A stretch of DNA of 64,000 nucleotides. It comes from Peribacillus folii (GTDB lineage Bacteria; Bacillota; Bacilli; Bacillales; DSM-1321). The DNA is taken from positions 343,563 through 407,562 of the forward strand of contig NZ_JASJOM010000004.1 in the NCBI RefSeq assembly GCF_030271255.1. The letters run 5' to 3'. A program made the translations under genes and the position numbers. Positions within the stretch are counted from its first letter, which is position 1, and each line of letters starts with the position of its first letter. The notes beneath the pieces are model-generated. The model saw nothing but the letters and a program-made list of their open reading frames with translations, was not told the DNA's origin and ran no database searches. Shown in pieces: positions 43,844-51,980 of this stretch.

Positions 43844-44719
43844 TCATTTTGCTCCTGAAGATCGATAAATCTCTTCGATTGTCTGTCCCTTTGCCCGTGC
43901 GAGGATTTCAATTCTTACCATCAGCTGCTTTTCAGAGTATTTCCTGATTTCGGATTTGTACTGGTTTAATTTTTCTCCCTCCCCGATTACTCCTTCGCCA
44001 TTTAAGGAAACGGAAAGCGGTGCCAATTCTTCGAGCTTTTTAACGACCCGATCGAATAAATGTGGATGCTCACAAATCAAGCGCTGAAGCAGGAAGGTCC
44101 CGTACGCAATATGCCTTGATTCATCTTTTTTCAAATGGTCGATGCCCTCTAATAACCCAGGCATTTTACCTATGGTTTTCAGTCCATCGTAAAATGATTT
44201 ATAACCAGTTTCAGCCAGCACTCCTTCCACAAACATATTGTACACGGTAGCTGCATCAGCTATTGCCTCAGGGGTTTGTTCATGCCATAGACGCTCCATC
44301 GTTTCGGGGAGAATATCATAAAATATCTTCCGATAGCTATTGGAATGCAAGTGGGAAAGGTCACCTTTTTCATCAATCGCATTCAATACAAGCCGAAAGA
44401 ATTCAGTATGCTTGGCTTCGTCGTATAAAAATGTCGTAAGGAACATTTCTTCCTCCAGCCTGCCTTCTCCAGCAATTACCCTAAGCAGTGGAAGCAAGTC
44501 AAGCGTTACCGCCTCTTCCCCTCCCTGAAATTGAGCGAGAAGTCTAATTATCCAATCTTTTTCTTTAGCGGATAAGGTTTTCCAGTCTTCTTGATCCTGT
44601 GAAAAATCAATATGCTGAGGATTCCAAATTCCAAACTTCTTTGCTTTTTGATACAACTGGTATGGAAATGAATCTTCCATCAAACCTTCCGAGCTCGTCG
44701 TCAAAAGTTTCTTCCTCAC
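43844..44719 (-). CDS. R2-like ligand-binding oxidase (R2lox)
   Basis: The 291-residue ferritin-like protein has the dinuclear metal ligands of class Ic R2-like oxidases: E68 in FQGGEEAV, E101 and H104 in YDEAKHTEF, E165 in FVEGVLAE, E200 and H203 in KKDESRHIAYG. Val71 and Tyr160 stand where R2lox of Geobacillus kaustophilus forms its Val-Tyr ether crosslink. R2lox binds a fatty acid and assembles a Mn/Fe site; the physiological reaction is not known. No nrdE-type large subunit is nearby, which argues against ribonucleotide reduction. The start is GTG after GGAGGA. Confidence 0.85.
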   Translation of the reverse strand: MRKKLLTTSSEGLMEDSFPYQLYQKAKKFGIWNPQHIDFSQDQEDWKTLSAKEKDWIIRLLAQFQGGEEAVTLDLLPLLRVIAGEGRLEEEMFLTTFLYDEAKHTEFFRLVLNAIDEKGDLSHLHSNSYRKIFYDILPETMERLWHEQTPEAIADAATVYNMFVEGVLAETGYKSFYDGLKTIGKMPGLLEGIDHLKKDESRHIAYGTFLLQRLICEHPHLFDRVVKKLEELAPLSVSLNGEGVIGEGEKLNQYKSEIRKYSEKQLMVRIEILARAKGQTIEEIYRSSGAK

Positions 44720-45092
44720 GTATATTCCTCCTTATATATATGTATCAGTTTATGCAAAGGAGAAAATATCCGCTTGGACAAATTATTTTCCAGAAAAAAA
44801 ATAACAAAAGTAAACAGGCTTCAAACTGGATGGCTGGAGGGGTAATGAGTTTCGCGCAATGGATGATATCTGAACATTCCGGCTACCCCTACATTTGTGC
44901 TTGTATCATCCTGCACGATCAGAGATAATCCTTGCCGTTTTCTCCCCTCCACTCTATTCCACATATGTTACTAACCTCTTATATTTTTGGAATCTTTTAC
45001 ATAAATATTATTCATAATACCCATTTTCCGGTTTAATCTAGCAGAAAATAAGGTAAGTAATCTGTACAAACTCCCGAAATGAGGAAAAAGCA
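44720..45092. other. Intergenic stretch without a recognised feature
   Basis: The 373-base divergent region between the R2-like oxidase and the sigma-like ORF is AT-rich and contains promoters I could not place. Confidence 0.35.
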
Positions 45093-45362
45093 ATGCATAA
45101 CAAGGATGAAATCATCACTCACATTTTAAATAGAGATAAAATCTATTTTTCTAATCTCTATTCCATATTTGAGCATGCCTTATTCAATGTTGCTTTTAGG
45201 CTAACTCGATGTGAAGTAAAATCCGAAACGTTATTATCGTGTACATTCAAGCAATTATGGGATACTCCGAGCCATTTTCAACGTTCCGATGATAAATCCA
45301 TTTTCATTTTTTTAACGAAACGGCTATTGCAGCAATACCAGGAACGTGATGGATTCAAGTAA
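45093..45362 (+). CDS. Short protein resembling sigma factor region 2
   Basis: The 89-residue protein reads YSIFEHALFNVAFRLTRCEVKSETLLSCTFKQLWDTPSHFQ, which resembles the region 2 core of ECF sigma factors (A..LT.....AEDL.Q.TF...W), but without region 4 and with weak -10-binding residues. It may be a truncated sigma factor or a regulator built on that fold. GAGG lies about ten bases before the ATG. Its stop overlaps the convergent yoaT gene by 8 bases. Confidence 0.45.
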   Translation: MHNKDEIITHILNRDKIYFSNLYSIFEHALFNVAFRLTRCEVKSETLLSCTFKQLWDTPSHFQRSDDKSIFIFLTKRLLQQYQERDGFK

Positions 45363-46197
45363 CACAGTGCTTATTATCGGTACTGTCATTCGGGACAGTG
45401 GCGTTTTTTCCTTTAACCTGCTTCAATGTTGCGACTATCAGAAAGCTGACAATCACCAATAAAAGCCACGAACTCACCTTTCCTAAATGAACGAGACTCC
45501 ACGCATCGGTTTGGTTCGGATATTCCCATGCACTAAAAAACGTTGCAATATTTTCGGCTACCCAGATGAAAAATCCGATGAGCACGAAAGAAAGTGCGAG
45601 CGGCATACGATAACGAGTCCCATTGATTTCATATTTGACCCAAGAGCGCCAAAAGACGACAAGGACAAGTCCGGATAGCCACCAACGTATATCCACCCAA
45701 AAATGGTGTACAAAAAAATTGAGATAAATGGCGGCTGCAAGAGGTACAACCACAATAAGGGGTGGCCACTTTACCAATTCGACATTTAGCCTTCTCCACG
45801 CCTGGCAAAGATAACTCGCTACACTTGCGTACATGAAACCGCTATATAAAGGAACACCGAAAATCTTGAAATACCCTTCTTCCGGATAAGACCAGGAGCC
45901 CATATGTACCTTGAAAAGCTCCAGCGCCAGGCCAATAAGGTGAAACAGCGTGATGACCTTCAATTCGTCACGTGTTTCGAGGCCGGAACGCACCATTAGC
46001 CACTGCATCAAAAGGCAGATGATGAGCAGCCAATCATACCGCGGCAATAAGGGAAGCGGCAGGAATTTCGTCAGAGCCAAGGAGGCAAAGATGACAGCAG
46101 GAAACAAGCATGATAAGCTCTGTTCCCAACCAAAACGAATGAGCTGCTTAGATCCCGACACGATTTGCGACTCCGCTTCTTTTATGGTTACATGCAT
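45355..46197 (-). CDS. yoaT: DUF817 membrane protein YoaT
   Basis: The 280-residue protein has about eight membrane helices and DUF817 signatures: LELFKVHMGSWSYPEEGYFKIFGVPLYSGFMYASVASYLCQ and EYPNQTDAWSLVHLGKVSSWLLL. It is the last gene of the yoaS-yozG-yoaT cluster, an order also present in B. subtilis. GAGGGAAGAG precedes the ATG. Function is unknown. Confidence 0.85.
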   Translation of the reverse strand: MHVTIKEAESQIVSGSKQLIRFGWEQSLSCLFPAVIFASLALTKFLPLPLLPRYDWLLIICLLMQWLMVRSGLETRDELKVITLFHLIGLALELFKVHMGSWSYPEEGYFKIFGVPLYSGFMYASVASYLCQAWRRLNVELVKWPPLIVVVPLAAAIYLNFFVHHFWVDIRWWLSGLVLVVFWRSWVKYEINGTRYRMPLALSFVLIGFFIWVAENIATFFSAWEYPNQTDAWSLVHLGKVSSWLLLVIVSFLIVATLKQVKGKNATVPNDSTDNKHCVT

Positions 46198-46216
46198 GTA
46201 CTCTTCCCTCTTTTCT

Positions 46217-46435
46217 TTACTGCATTCCTTCTTCTTTCCGGTATTCCAGAATATCTCCCGGCTGACATTCCAAAGCCTTACAAATTGCCTCTAACGTTGA
46301 TAATCGAATCGCTTTTGCCTTTCCATTTTTCAAGATCGAAAGGTTAGCCATCGTTATCCCGACCCTTTCCGAAAGTTCCGTTACGCTCATTTTCCTTTTA
46401 GCCAGCATCACATCAATATTAATTATAATTGCCAT
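46217..46435 (-). CDS. yozG: Small Cro/CI-type DNA-binding protein YozG
   Basis: The 72-residue protein is one helix-turn-helix domain of the YozG type: INIDVMLAKRKMSVTELSERVGITMANLSILKNGKAKAIRLSTLEAICKALECQPGDILEY. The ATG at 46435 has GAGGTG six bases upstream. It sits between yoaS and yoaT; such proteins paired with DUF2975 membrane partners probably regulate their own operon. Confidence 0.85.
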   Translation of the reverse strand: MAIIINIDVMLAKRKMSVTELSERVGITMANLSILKNGKAKAIRLSTLEAICKALECQPGDILEYRKEEGMQ

Positions 46436-46445
46436 GTTATTCACC

Positions 46446-46928
46446 TCAGACCGTTAAATCATTTTCCGATTTTATATCTATCGCATTTTTCAATAGCCGT
46501 TGAAGCACCGCAGCAAAAACCGCAATCACCGTGGAGGCAAAGATAATGATTAAACCAATTACTATGATACCTGGAGCATCATCCAGTTCCGCCATGAAAT
46601 AAAAGAATGGCAAACCTAACACATACAAGATACTGATCGTCAGCGCACAATATTTTATATTTTTCAAAGCCCTTACAGACAATTCCGAGAATGCCTTATT
46701 TCTGTCAATATAGCTTAAAAGCTTAAACGCTTGAAACAAGGCAACGTAAAAAGGGATTGCCGTAACATACATATAAATAAAAACAAGAACATTCAAATAA
46801 GGAATATTCGGGAATAATTCAACGGCAAACTTCGCTATTTCAGGCACCAAAAAGATGCACAAAGCAAGGACCGGCAGCCCAATGAGAATAACAGCAATCT
46901 TTAAAAAGAACGTCGACACTCGATTCAT
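46446..46928 (-). CDS. yoaS: DUF2975 membrane protein YoaS
   Basis: The 160-residue protein has four membrane helices (about 9-30, 45-68, 95-115, 125-148) and the DUF2975 pattern (FKLLSYIDRNKAFSELSVRALKNIKYCALTIS). The ATG at 46928 follows GAGGTG. It lies 10 bases from yozG. The conserved pairing of DUF2975 with YozG-type regulators suggests a membrane-linked regulatory unit. Confidence 0.82.
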   Translation of the reverse strand: MNRVSTFFLKIAVILIGLPVLALCIFLVPEIAKFAVELFPNIPYLNVLVFIYMYVTAIPFYVALFQAFKLLSYIDRNKAFSELSVRALKNIKYCALTISILYVLGLPFFYFMAELDDAPGIIVIGLIIIFASTVIAVFAAVLQRLLKNAIDIKSENDLTV

Positions 46929-47157
46929 GAAAACACACCTCACTAATTTATTGTCAAATTGATTCTAATACAGAATTTATTGTTTTACAATAAATAAATG
47001 TTGTTTTTGTTTAATTTTTTATTGAAACCTTCTACTAAACCATTTGAATAGGCGGCACTCAGATTATAACCAATCCAGGAACATTCCTGTTTTGCTGTTT
47101 ATGACGATTTTCAAGTGATTTTTTTGGTATAATATACCTAAAATAGGAGGTGTTCAG

Positions 47158-47469
47158 ATGGTCAACCAACAAAAGCTAACTGAGGTATTAATTAAACTGA
47201 GGCAAGCCGCTTTAACAATCGATTCCAAAGAATCCTGGAAGGAGGTCATGGGAAAGTACGATATGATCATAGTTGGTGAAAAATTCAATAAAATCAGTAC
47301 GATTGAATTGGAACATGCCTTAAAATCGACATTCCATGTCGAAATGGCTAGTGATGAAATACTTGAGTTAATTCCCCAAGCATGTCAAGCACTTGGAATG
47401 AAAACAAAACCGCTGGAATTATTAAATGACCCCCTAAAAATAGATGCATACACCATCGATTTATTTTAA
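47158..47469 (+). CDS. Small acidic protein, paralogue B of a pair
   Basis: The 103-residue protein (LTEVLIKLRQAALTIDSKESWKEVMGKYDMIIVGEKFNKI..., ending YTIDLF) is a paralogue of the product of 40810-41121. It has the same extended -10 sequence GGTATAAT upstream (47126-47133) and AGGAGGTG as ribosome binding site, so the promoter appears to have been duplicated with the gene. It is monocistronic with a terminator 180 bases downstream. Function is unknown. Confidence 0.65.
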   Translation: MVNQQKLTEVLIKLRQAALTIDSKESWKEVMGKYDMIIVGEKFNKISTIELEHALKSTFHVEMASDEILELIPQACQALGMKTKPLELLNDPLKIDAYTIDLF

Positions 47470-47651
47470 TTGGTGTAGTAATCCTTCTAGTCACCCCTGT
47501 ATTCAAAAACACCCTTCCCCTTTGGCCCTTTAATCTTTACATTCTGATGGTTAGTTTGTGCCGTGCTTCATTCTTCCGCATCCTTCCCAGTAGCCAGTAC
47601 CCAAGGTTCATGCAGCTTAAGGAACTTATTTTAATTGATAAGATTCCAAAT

Positions 47652-47688
47652 AAAAAGAGCGTTGCCTTCATCGGCAAACGCTCTTTTT
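47652..47688. terminator. Bidirectional terminator
   Basis: AAAAAGAGCGTT and AAACGCTCTTTTT with inner GCC/GGC pairing lie between two converging genes. Confidence 0.8.
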
Positions 47689-47728
47689 GTTGATATGGAG
47701 CCATACGACTAAATCGACACTGTCCTTC

Positions 47729-48106
47729 TTAATCTTCGTCCTCTTCTTCATGAAAATCATGTCCGCCAATATATATTGGGCCGTTTGCATGATCGATTCT
47801 AATTGGCCATTCATACGGAACAGAGATACGATTAGCCACGCTTCTCCAAAATTTGCACGAATCGGCTTCGAATTCTTGGAATTCTTTCAATAGTTCTTTA
47901 TAAGACGAACCGTCAAATTGGATATTCATATCCTGCAGCCTCATCAAAGCATAATGTTTAATTTCAAGCTCTGCTGCCTTTTCCATTTCCTCATCAGTCG
48001 CTTCATCGATAATGGTCCCTGGCGGAGGCAGGATAGAATAGATATTATCCACTTCTTCACCTGTTTCCTGTTCGGGATTAAATCCATTTTTTATTTTGCT
48101 AAGCAT
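47729..48106 (-). CDS. Unrecognised acidic 125-residue protein
   Basis: The ATG at 48106 follows AAGGGAGATG. The protein starts MLSKIKNGFNPEQETGEEVDN, continues with IDEATDEEMEKAAELEIKHYALMRLQDM and ends with IYIGGHDFHEEEDED, strongly acidic. It is probably cytoplasmic. I do not recognise it. Confidence 0.6.
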   Translation of the reverse strand: MLSKIKNGFNPEQETGEEVDNIYSILPPPGTIIDEATDEEMEKAAELEIKHYALMRLQDMNIQFDGSSYKELLKEFQEFEADSCKFWRSVANRISVPYEWPIRIDHANGPIYIGGHDFHEEEDED

Positions 48107-48497
48107 AAAGTCATCTCCCTTATGTTTTTTATAGTATATAATACCCATCGTTTATAGTAAACTAAATACTCTTAATTTTGTATTAATTTACCTTACCATA
48201 ACGGTCTTCCTCCATCTGTATTTACGTCCTGATGAACGACTTGATGAATCTTTGCTGCTTTGGATGCTTCCCCATAAGGTCACACAAGATTAATTCTAGC
48301 TTTAGCTCCCCCATTTTCATGCAATCAGTAGAATCACCCCCTTTCATCAAGGACGGCTTATCCTGCATGGTGGTAAGAAATATCGAGATGGCAGGAATTT
48401 CAAACGAAAAAAAAGCGGTGAAAGTCTTGGATTAAACTTTCACCGCCTTTTTTATGTATGACATTTCACTGCTAGACCCCAATACTTATAGCAGCTT
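48107..48497. other. Intergenic stretch holding one terminator
   Basis: Apart from the hairpin at 48414-48453 there is no gene; the short plus-strand frame at 48232 is unsupported. Confidence 0.4.
48414..48453. terminator. Terminator downstream of the thiamine-binding-family gene
   Basis: AGCGGTGAAAGT and ACTTTCACCGC flank a 10-base loop, with A-run on one side and T-run on the other, so it can work in both directions. Confidence 0.75.
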
Positions 48498-48812
48498 TTA
48501 GTCCTCAAGCATGCCTTCCACTCGCTTTACTTTGTCTTCCATCTTACGCTCTTTATCACGACGATCATCAATTCGGATATTCGTACAAACTCTGGCAAGA
48601 CCCTTTTCAAAAGGTACTTCGTGCATCGCTTGGATCACTTCAAACAACTTGGGCAGGTCGCCTTCAATGATTGTATTCATGGGAGTCAGTTGAAACCGAA
48701 TCTCCCCCTTATTTTCATATCGCTTTAATACCCTTTGGATATCTGCCACATAACTGCTCACACTTGGGGTTTCTGTACCGACAGGAATAACCGTTACATC
48801 AACTATGGCCAT
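48498..48812 (-). CDS. MTH1187/YqgV-family thiamine-binding-type protein
   Basis: The 104-residue protein MAIVDVTVIPVGTETPSVSSYVADIQRVLKRYE, then FQLTPMNTIIEGDLPKLFEVIQAMHEVPFEKGLARVCTNIRIDDRRDKER, matches the MTH1187/YkoF-related ferredoxin-like family, with YqgV as the B. subtilis member. Family members form tetramers and bind thiamine or related ligands. The ATG has GGATGGGTG upstream. It is monocistronic. Confidence 0.82.
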   Translation of the reverse strand: MAIVDVTVIPVGTETPSVSSYVADIQRVLKRYENKGEIRFQLTPMNTIIEGDLPKLFEVIQAMHEVPFEKGLARVCTNIRIDDRRDKERKMEDKVKRVEGMLED

Positions 48813-49317
48813 ACTTGTTCACCCATCCTTTTTATGTATTTCAATCAAGAAGCTCCATTACTCTCCTATAATACCGCATTATAACTCAAATTACACACCA
48901 ACGGTAAGCAAACATGACTCTCCATTCATCGAAAAAATAACTTGTTGTACCAGTTCTTTGAATCTCCCTCTCAAAAGCGGAGGAATCAGAGCAGGAGGAC
49001 GCAATTGTGGAATGACCTAATATACATATTCGATCAATTAATTTTAATCCACCTTAATAAGTAAATTTCCCTATTCAAATGAGATATTAGATTTTTGGAA
49101 CTTATCATATTTTTCACCTTATCAATAATAAAATAAAAGTTTACGATTACTCGTCATGTCATTAAACAAAAAGAAGTTCACTTGAATTTGACAAATAGAT
49201 GTCATGGAGAGGAACCGTTCTTATTCCCAAACAAGGATATGGCGTCCTAATTCACACTCCACCTTACTGAGTGGTGGGGTAAAAAAGGAGGGGCATCCCT
49301 CCAACTACTCACTATTA
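48813..49317. other. Gene-free stretch next to the left glnA copy
   Basis: No gene is seen. A hairpin with arms GGAGGG/CCCTCC at 49287-49302 is followed by six T on the minus strand and probably acted as a second terminator for minus-strand transcripts arriving from the glnA side. Confidence 0.4.
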
Positions 49318-49432
49318 CTTTTCACCCCACAACAAAAAAAAACCCTGACACCAGAGGTGCCAAGGGTTTGAAAGATTAATACATGGACATATATTGTTCG
49401 CGTTCCCATGGGTGGACTTGCGTGCGGAACAT
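49318..49432 (-). pseudogene. Left copy of the glnA 3' end and terminator
   Basis: On the minus strand the last 19 codons [18 protein letters not shown] plus stop, and the following hairpin, are identical in protein to the intact glnA end at 52881-52937. Codons differ (CGC against AGA for the Arg), and upstream glnA sequence is absent. The match begins at CTTTTCACCCCAC in both copies. It marks the left boundary of the inserted island. Confidence 0.85.
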
Positions 49433-49603
49433 ATTTCTTAGCATAATCAAGCATCATAAAACATCACAAATGCCTGTTTAACAGCGTTTTCGAAAACTGA
49501 TTCTGCATTAACTAGAGTAAAATATTATGAGCTGGTGGGCAAAATAAACTGACTTATTTTGAGCAACTTGATATAAAATATATGTGTCCTAAAATAAAAC
49601 GAA

Positions 49604-49852
49604 GTGAGCAAATTGAATGAACATAAACATAAGGGTTTACTTACATTCAAATGGACTAATTTCATGCAGAGTGGAAGCTTCCCTGTTCTAAATACAGATT
49701 TCAAGAAAGACCCTGATTGGACTGCTGCAGTTACTGCATATAAATGGATTCAAAATATTAAAATTGATTTTGCTGCTAGTGAGGACTTTCGCATTGATCA
49801 GGTGATTTATAACGGAGATATTGAAATTACTGAGTTGGTTAATGCAGTATAG
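49604..49852 (+). CDS. Unrecognised 82-residue island ORF
   Basis: The frame starts with GTG and lacks a good ribosome binding site. The protein (LLTFKWTNFMQSGSFPVLNT, WTAAVTAYKWIQNIKIDF, DQVIYNGDIEITELV) looks like a genuine folded domain, but I do not know it. It may be the tail of a broken gene. Confidence 0.4.
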   Translation: MSKLNEHKHKGLLTFKWTNFMQSGSFPVLNTDFKKDPDWTAAVTAYKWIQNIKIDFAASEDFRIDQVIYNGDIEITELVNAV

Positions 49853-49920
49853 CCTTTACTTTAGAGTGTATTTCCATTTGAAAATAAAATATTTATTATC
49901 GTATAAATAGAAAAAATCGA

Positions 49921-50316
49921 GTGGTACCACATCCTATTGGTACTGTATTGATTAAAAACGAGAATATTGACTATGAGGACATTGGATTTTCACCTGATTT
50001 TAAAGTAGATAGCTTTGATGAATTGACCATCTTAGAACAAAGAACAGGCTACTTTTCTGAAGTGTGTTCTACAATTCTATCAAATGGAAGAAATTATTCC
50101 TCATCAGGAATGTTCTATTTTTTTGAAATGAATAGGAATAATACAAAAATTGATATCATTGCAGGAGGCAGATATTTCAATTCTAAACATGAATGTTTTA
50201 ACTCACATCAACTATCTCACAGAATAAATAAAAGCAAACGGGATCAAACTCAAAATAACATTTTTTCAGGAATATACAGCCCCATCATTAATAAAGAATT
50301 ATATAGAATTAGGTAA
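49921..50316 (+). CDS. Unrecognised island ORF, possibly 5'-truncated
   Basis: The frame is open from 49888 (after TAA at 49885) and contains IYYRINRKNRVVPHPIGTVLIKNENIDYEDIGFSPDF, then ILEQRTGYFSEVCSTILSNGRNY. The GTG at 49921 has no ribosome binding site and coding-like residues precede it, so the 5' end has probably been lost. It is lysine/asparagine-rich. It may be a fragment of a toxin-related or immunity gene; not recognised. Confidence 0.4.
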   Translation: MVPHPIGTVLIKNENIDYEDIGFSPDFKVDSFDELTILEQRTGYFSEVCSTILSNGRNYSSSGMFYFFEMNRNNTKIDIIAGGRYFNSKHECFNSHQLSHRINKSKRDQTQNNIFSGIYSPIINKELYRIR

Positions 50317-50333
50317 TGATTTGTTATTCTAAT

Positions 50334-50374
50334 AACGAAAAAGCCTGTTCATAAAATGAGTAGGCTTTTTCGTT
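50334..50374. terminator. Bidirectional terminator in the island
   Basis: AACGAAAAAGCCT and AGGCTTTTTCGTT form a 13-bp stem. Confidence 0.75.
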
Positions 50375-50545
50375 GTATATACTCTAAGGATTACGTATTT
50401 AACAGTTTAGTGAAAGAAGCTTTTCCAGCCTTCTTATCAACCCTTATCTTTAACATAGCTTAAGAAGGAGAAACCACTCCGATAATCTGTTTTATTTAGC
50501 TAACCTATTATATGGAAAGAATTGAGATAGAGATCTTGAAAGATA

Positions 50546-50574
50546 AAAACACGCCTTTTAAAGCGTGTTTTTGG
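50546..50574. terminator. Terminator downstream of the immunity candidate
   Basis: AAAAACACGC and GCGTGTTTTT form a 10-bp stem with an 8-base loop. Confidence 0.7.
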
Positions 50575-50629
50575 TAGTTTTATGAGTGTAAAATAGGTTT
50601 CGAATCCTTAATAAAAGAACATTCCTAAT

Positions 50630-51067
50630 TTAATTTGATTCTCCTAAAAAAGAATATTCAACATTATCTATCCACTTGATCAAATTATCTTCAGTAGTAA
50701 TTATTTTTAGTGTTGGTCCCGTTTCTGTTCCCATATGGCTATTTACAAGTCCACTATCTATAGTTACATAGAGAGACAATTTTTTGTTTTCTTCTTCGTA
50801 ATTCTTGATATAGGTAAAGGTTAGATCAGGTTCAAGTAATGCGATAGTTCCAACTGTTGATTCAGAAGGTATAGCATAGATTTGTTCTTTTAGTAAATCA
50901 ATATCCTCTTTAGTCCAAACAATATCACTTTTTACTACAGAAAATTCATATTCAAAAGATACTTGTATATCCATTCGAATAATTTCTTCAACATTTTTTT
51001 TATCTTTTAGCATCAATCCCATTTTCGCTTTACTATCTTCATAATATAGATCCAATAATGTAATCAC
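50630..51067 (-). CDS. Probable immunity protein for the adjacent toxin candidate
   Basis: The 145-residue acidic, soluble protein starts with GTG after AAAGGAG, 19 bases after the toxin stop on the same strand. The sequence (ITLLDLYYEDSKAKMGLML, DIQVSFEYEFSVVKSDIVW, YVTIDSGLVNSHMGTETGPTL) is beta-rich, with no signal peptide. Immunity function is inferred from position directly behind a secreted toxin candidate and from its acidity; I know no named family. Confidence 0.55.
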   Translation of the reverse strand: MITLLDLYYEDSKAKMGLMLKDKKNVEEIIRMDIQVSFEYEFSVVKSDIVWTKEDIDLLKEQIYAIPSESTVGTIALLEPDLTFTYIKNYEEENKKLSLYVTIDSGLVNSHMGTETGPTLKIITTEDNLIKWIDNVEYSFLGESN

Positions 51068-51086
51068 GTTAAAACTCCTTTAAATC

Positions 51087-51626
51087 TTACCAGTTTTGTT
51101 TTTTCCATACGCTTTTTGGACTGTTTTGTTTGTATGTCGTTACGACTGTTTTTCCTGCATTATCTAATACCAAAGCAACCTTATTACCTGGATGATACAG
51201 TATTTTAGCTCCTGTATTCTTATCTACATATTTCGTGCCATGTGCCATTGCTGTTGCAAATGCAGATGAAGAAATGCCTCTTTGTGCAGCACGTTCGGCT
51301 GCATGTTTAGTAATAGTTTTTACAGCTTTTTTTCCTACCCACTGTGTTACTAATCTTACTACAACTGCAATAACAATTGGAACTAATGGCGCAAGCATTG
51401 GTTGTATAGCTAAATAATTATTTTCTTCTACTTCAACATACGAATTATCATCAAATAAATAAGCTTCCTCTGGAGACACCGTTGAATCTTCTACTAAATA
51501 CTCTGAGTAATCAATTTGTTCTTCTGCTTGTTCCTCAGCAAAAGTAGTTAAACCAGGTGTTAAAACAGTTAAAAACATAGAAAAAACAATAGCACAAATT
51601 AAATTCATTTTTAGATTTTTTTTCAT
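51087..51626 (-). CDS. Secreted toxin candidate (SAR2788-like)
   Basis: The 179-residue protein has a signal peptide (MKKNLKMNLICAIVFSMFLTVLTPGLTTFAEE), an acidic linker, a hydrophobic stretch LAPLVPIVIAVVVRLVTQWV (about 79-98), and a C-terminal domain KHAAERAAQRGISSSAFATA...YHPGNKVALVLDN. The HA.ER..QRGIS pattern recalls DUF4258/RelE-like RNase toxins. It resembles what is called the SAR2788 family of putative toxins, as I recall. An immunity-type gene follows 19 bases downstream. Confidence 0.65.
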   Translation of the reverse strand: MKKNLKMNLICAIVFSMFLTVLTPGLTTFAEEQAEEQIDYSEYLVEDSTVSPEEAYLFDDNSYVEVEENNYLAIQPMLAPLVPIVIAVVVRLVTQWVGKKAVKTITKHAAERAAQRGISSSAFATAMAHGTKYVDKNTGAKILYHPGNKVALVLDNAGKTVVTTYKQNSPKSVWKKQNW

Positions 51627-51980
51627 CTTTTTCTCCCTTATATTTCATTTTAATAGTCTGATTGTACCACACTCCCGCAAATAACAGTATTATTATACCA
51701 TTTATTTTAATAATTGGTACATTAACTGTTGGATGTGTTCAATTGTCGTAAAAGAGAATATGGGTGTTATTATATGTCTTCAAACAAAAAAAGTCCTTAC
51801 TCAAACGAGTAAGGACTTTTAGCGTGGTTGGTGATTTTGTACGCGCTTATTAGTAGTTTACACCAAAAAATATTTTCCATTCATCTCACACGCATTTTTT
51901 TTCCAATCTGCAAAGCTTTAGGATTCACTCTAGGATTTAGTGAGTTAATATTGAATGTTTACTTGCATGTCATTTCCTCC
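51627..51980. other. Intergenic stretch holding one terminator
   Basis: Contains the hairpin at 51789-51822 and the promoter region of the toxin gene; no gene seen. Confidence 0.4.
51789..51822. terminator. Strong terminator between helicase remnant and toxin gene
   Basis: AAAAGTCCTTACTC and GAGTAAGGACTTTT form a 14-bp stem with a 4-base loop. Confidence 0.85.

Noticed and set aside
49447..49524. 26-codon minus-strand open stretch ending FENAVKQAFVMFYDA next to the left glnA copy
   Set aside because: Reads like the end of a protein but is too short and has no start; not enough to call a gene.
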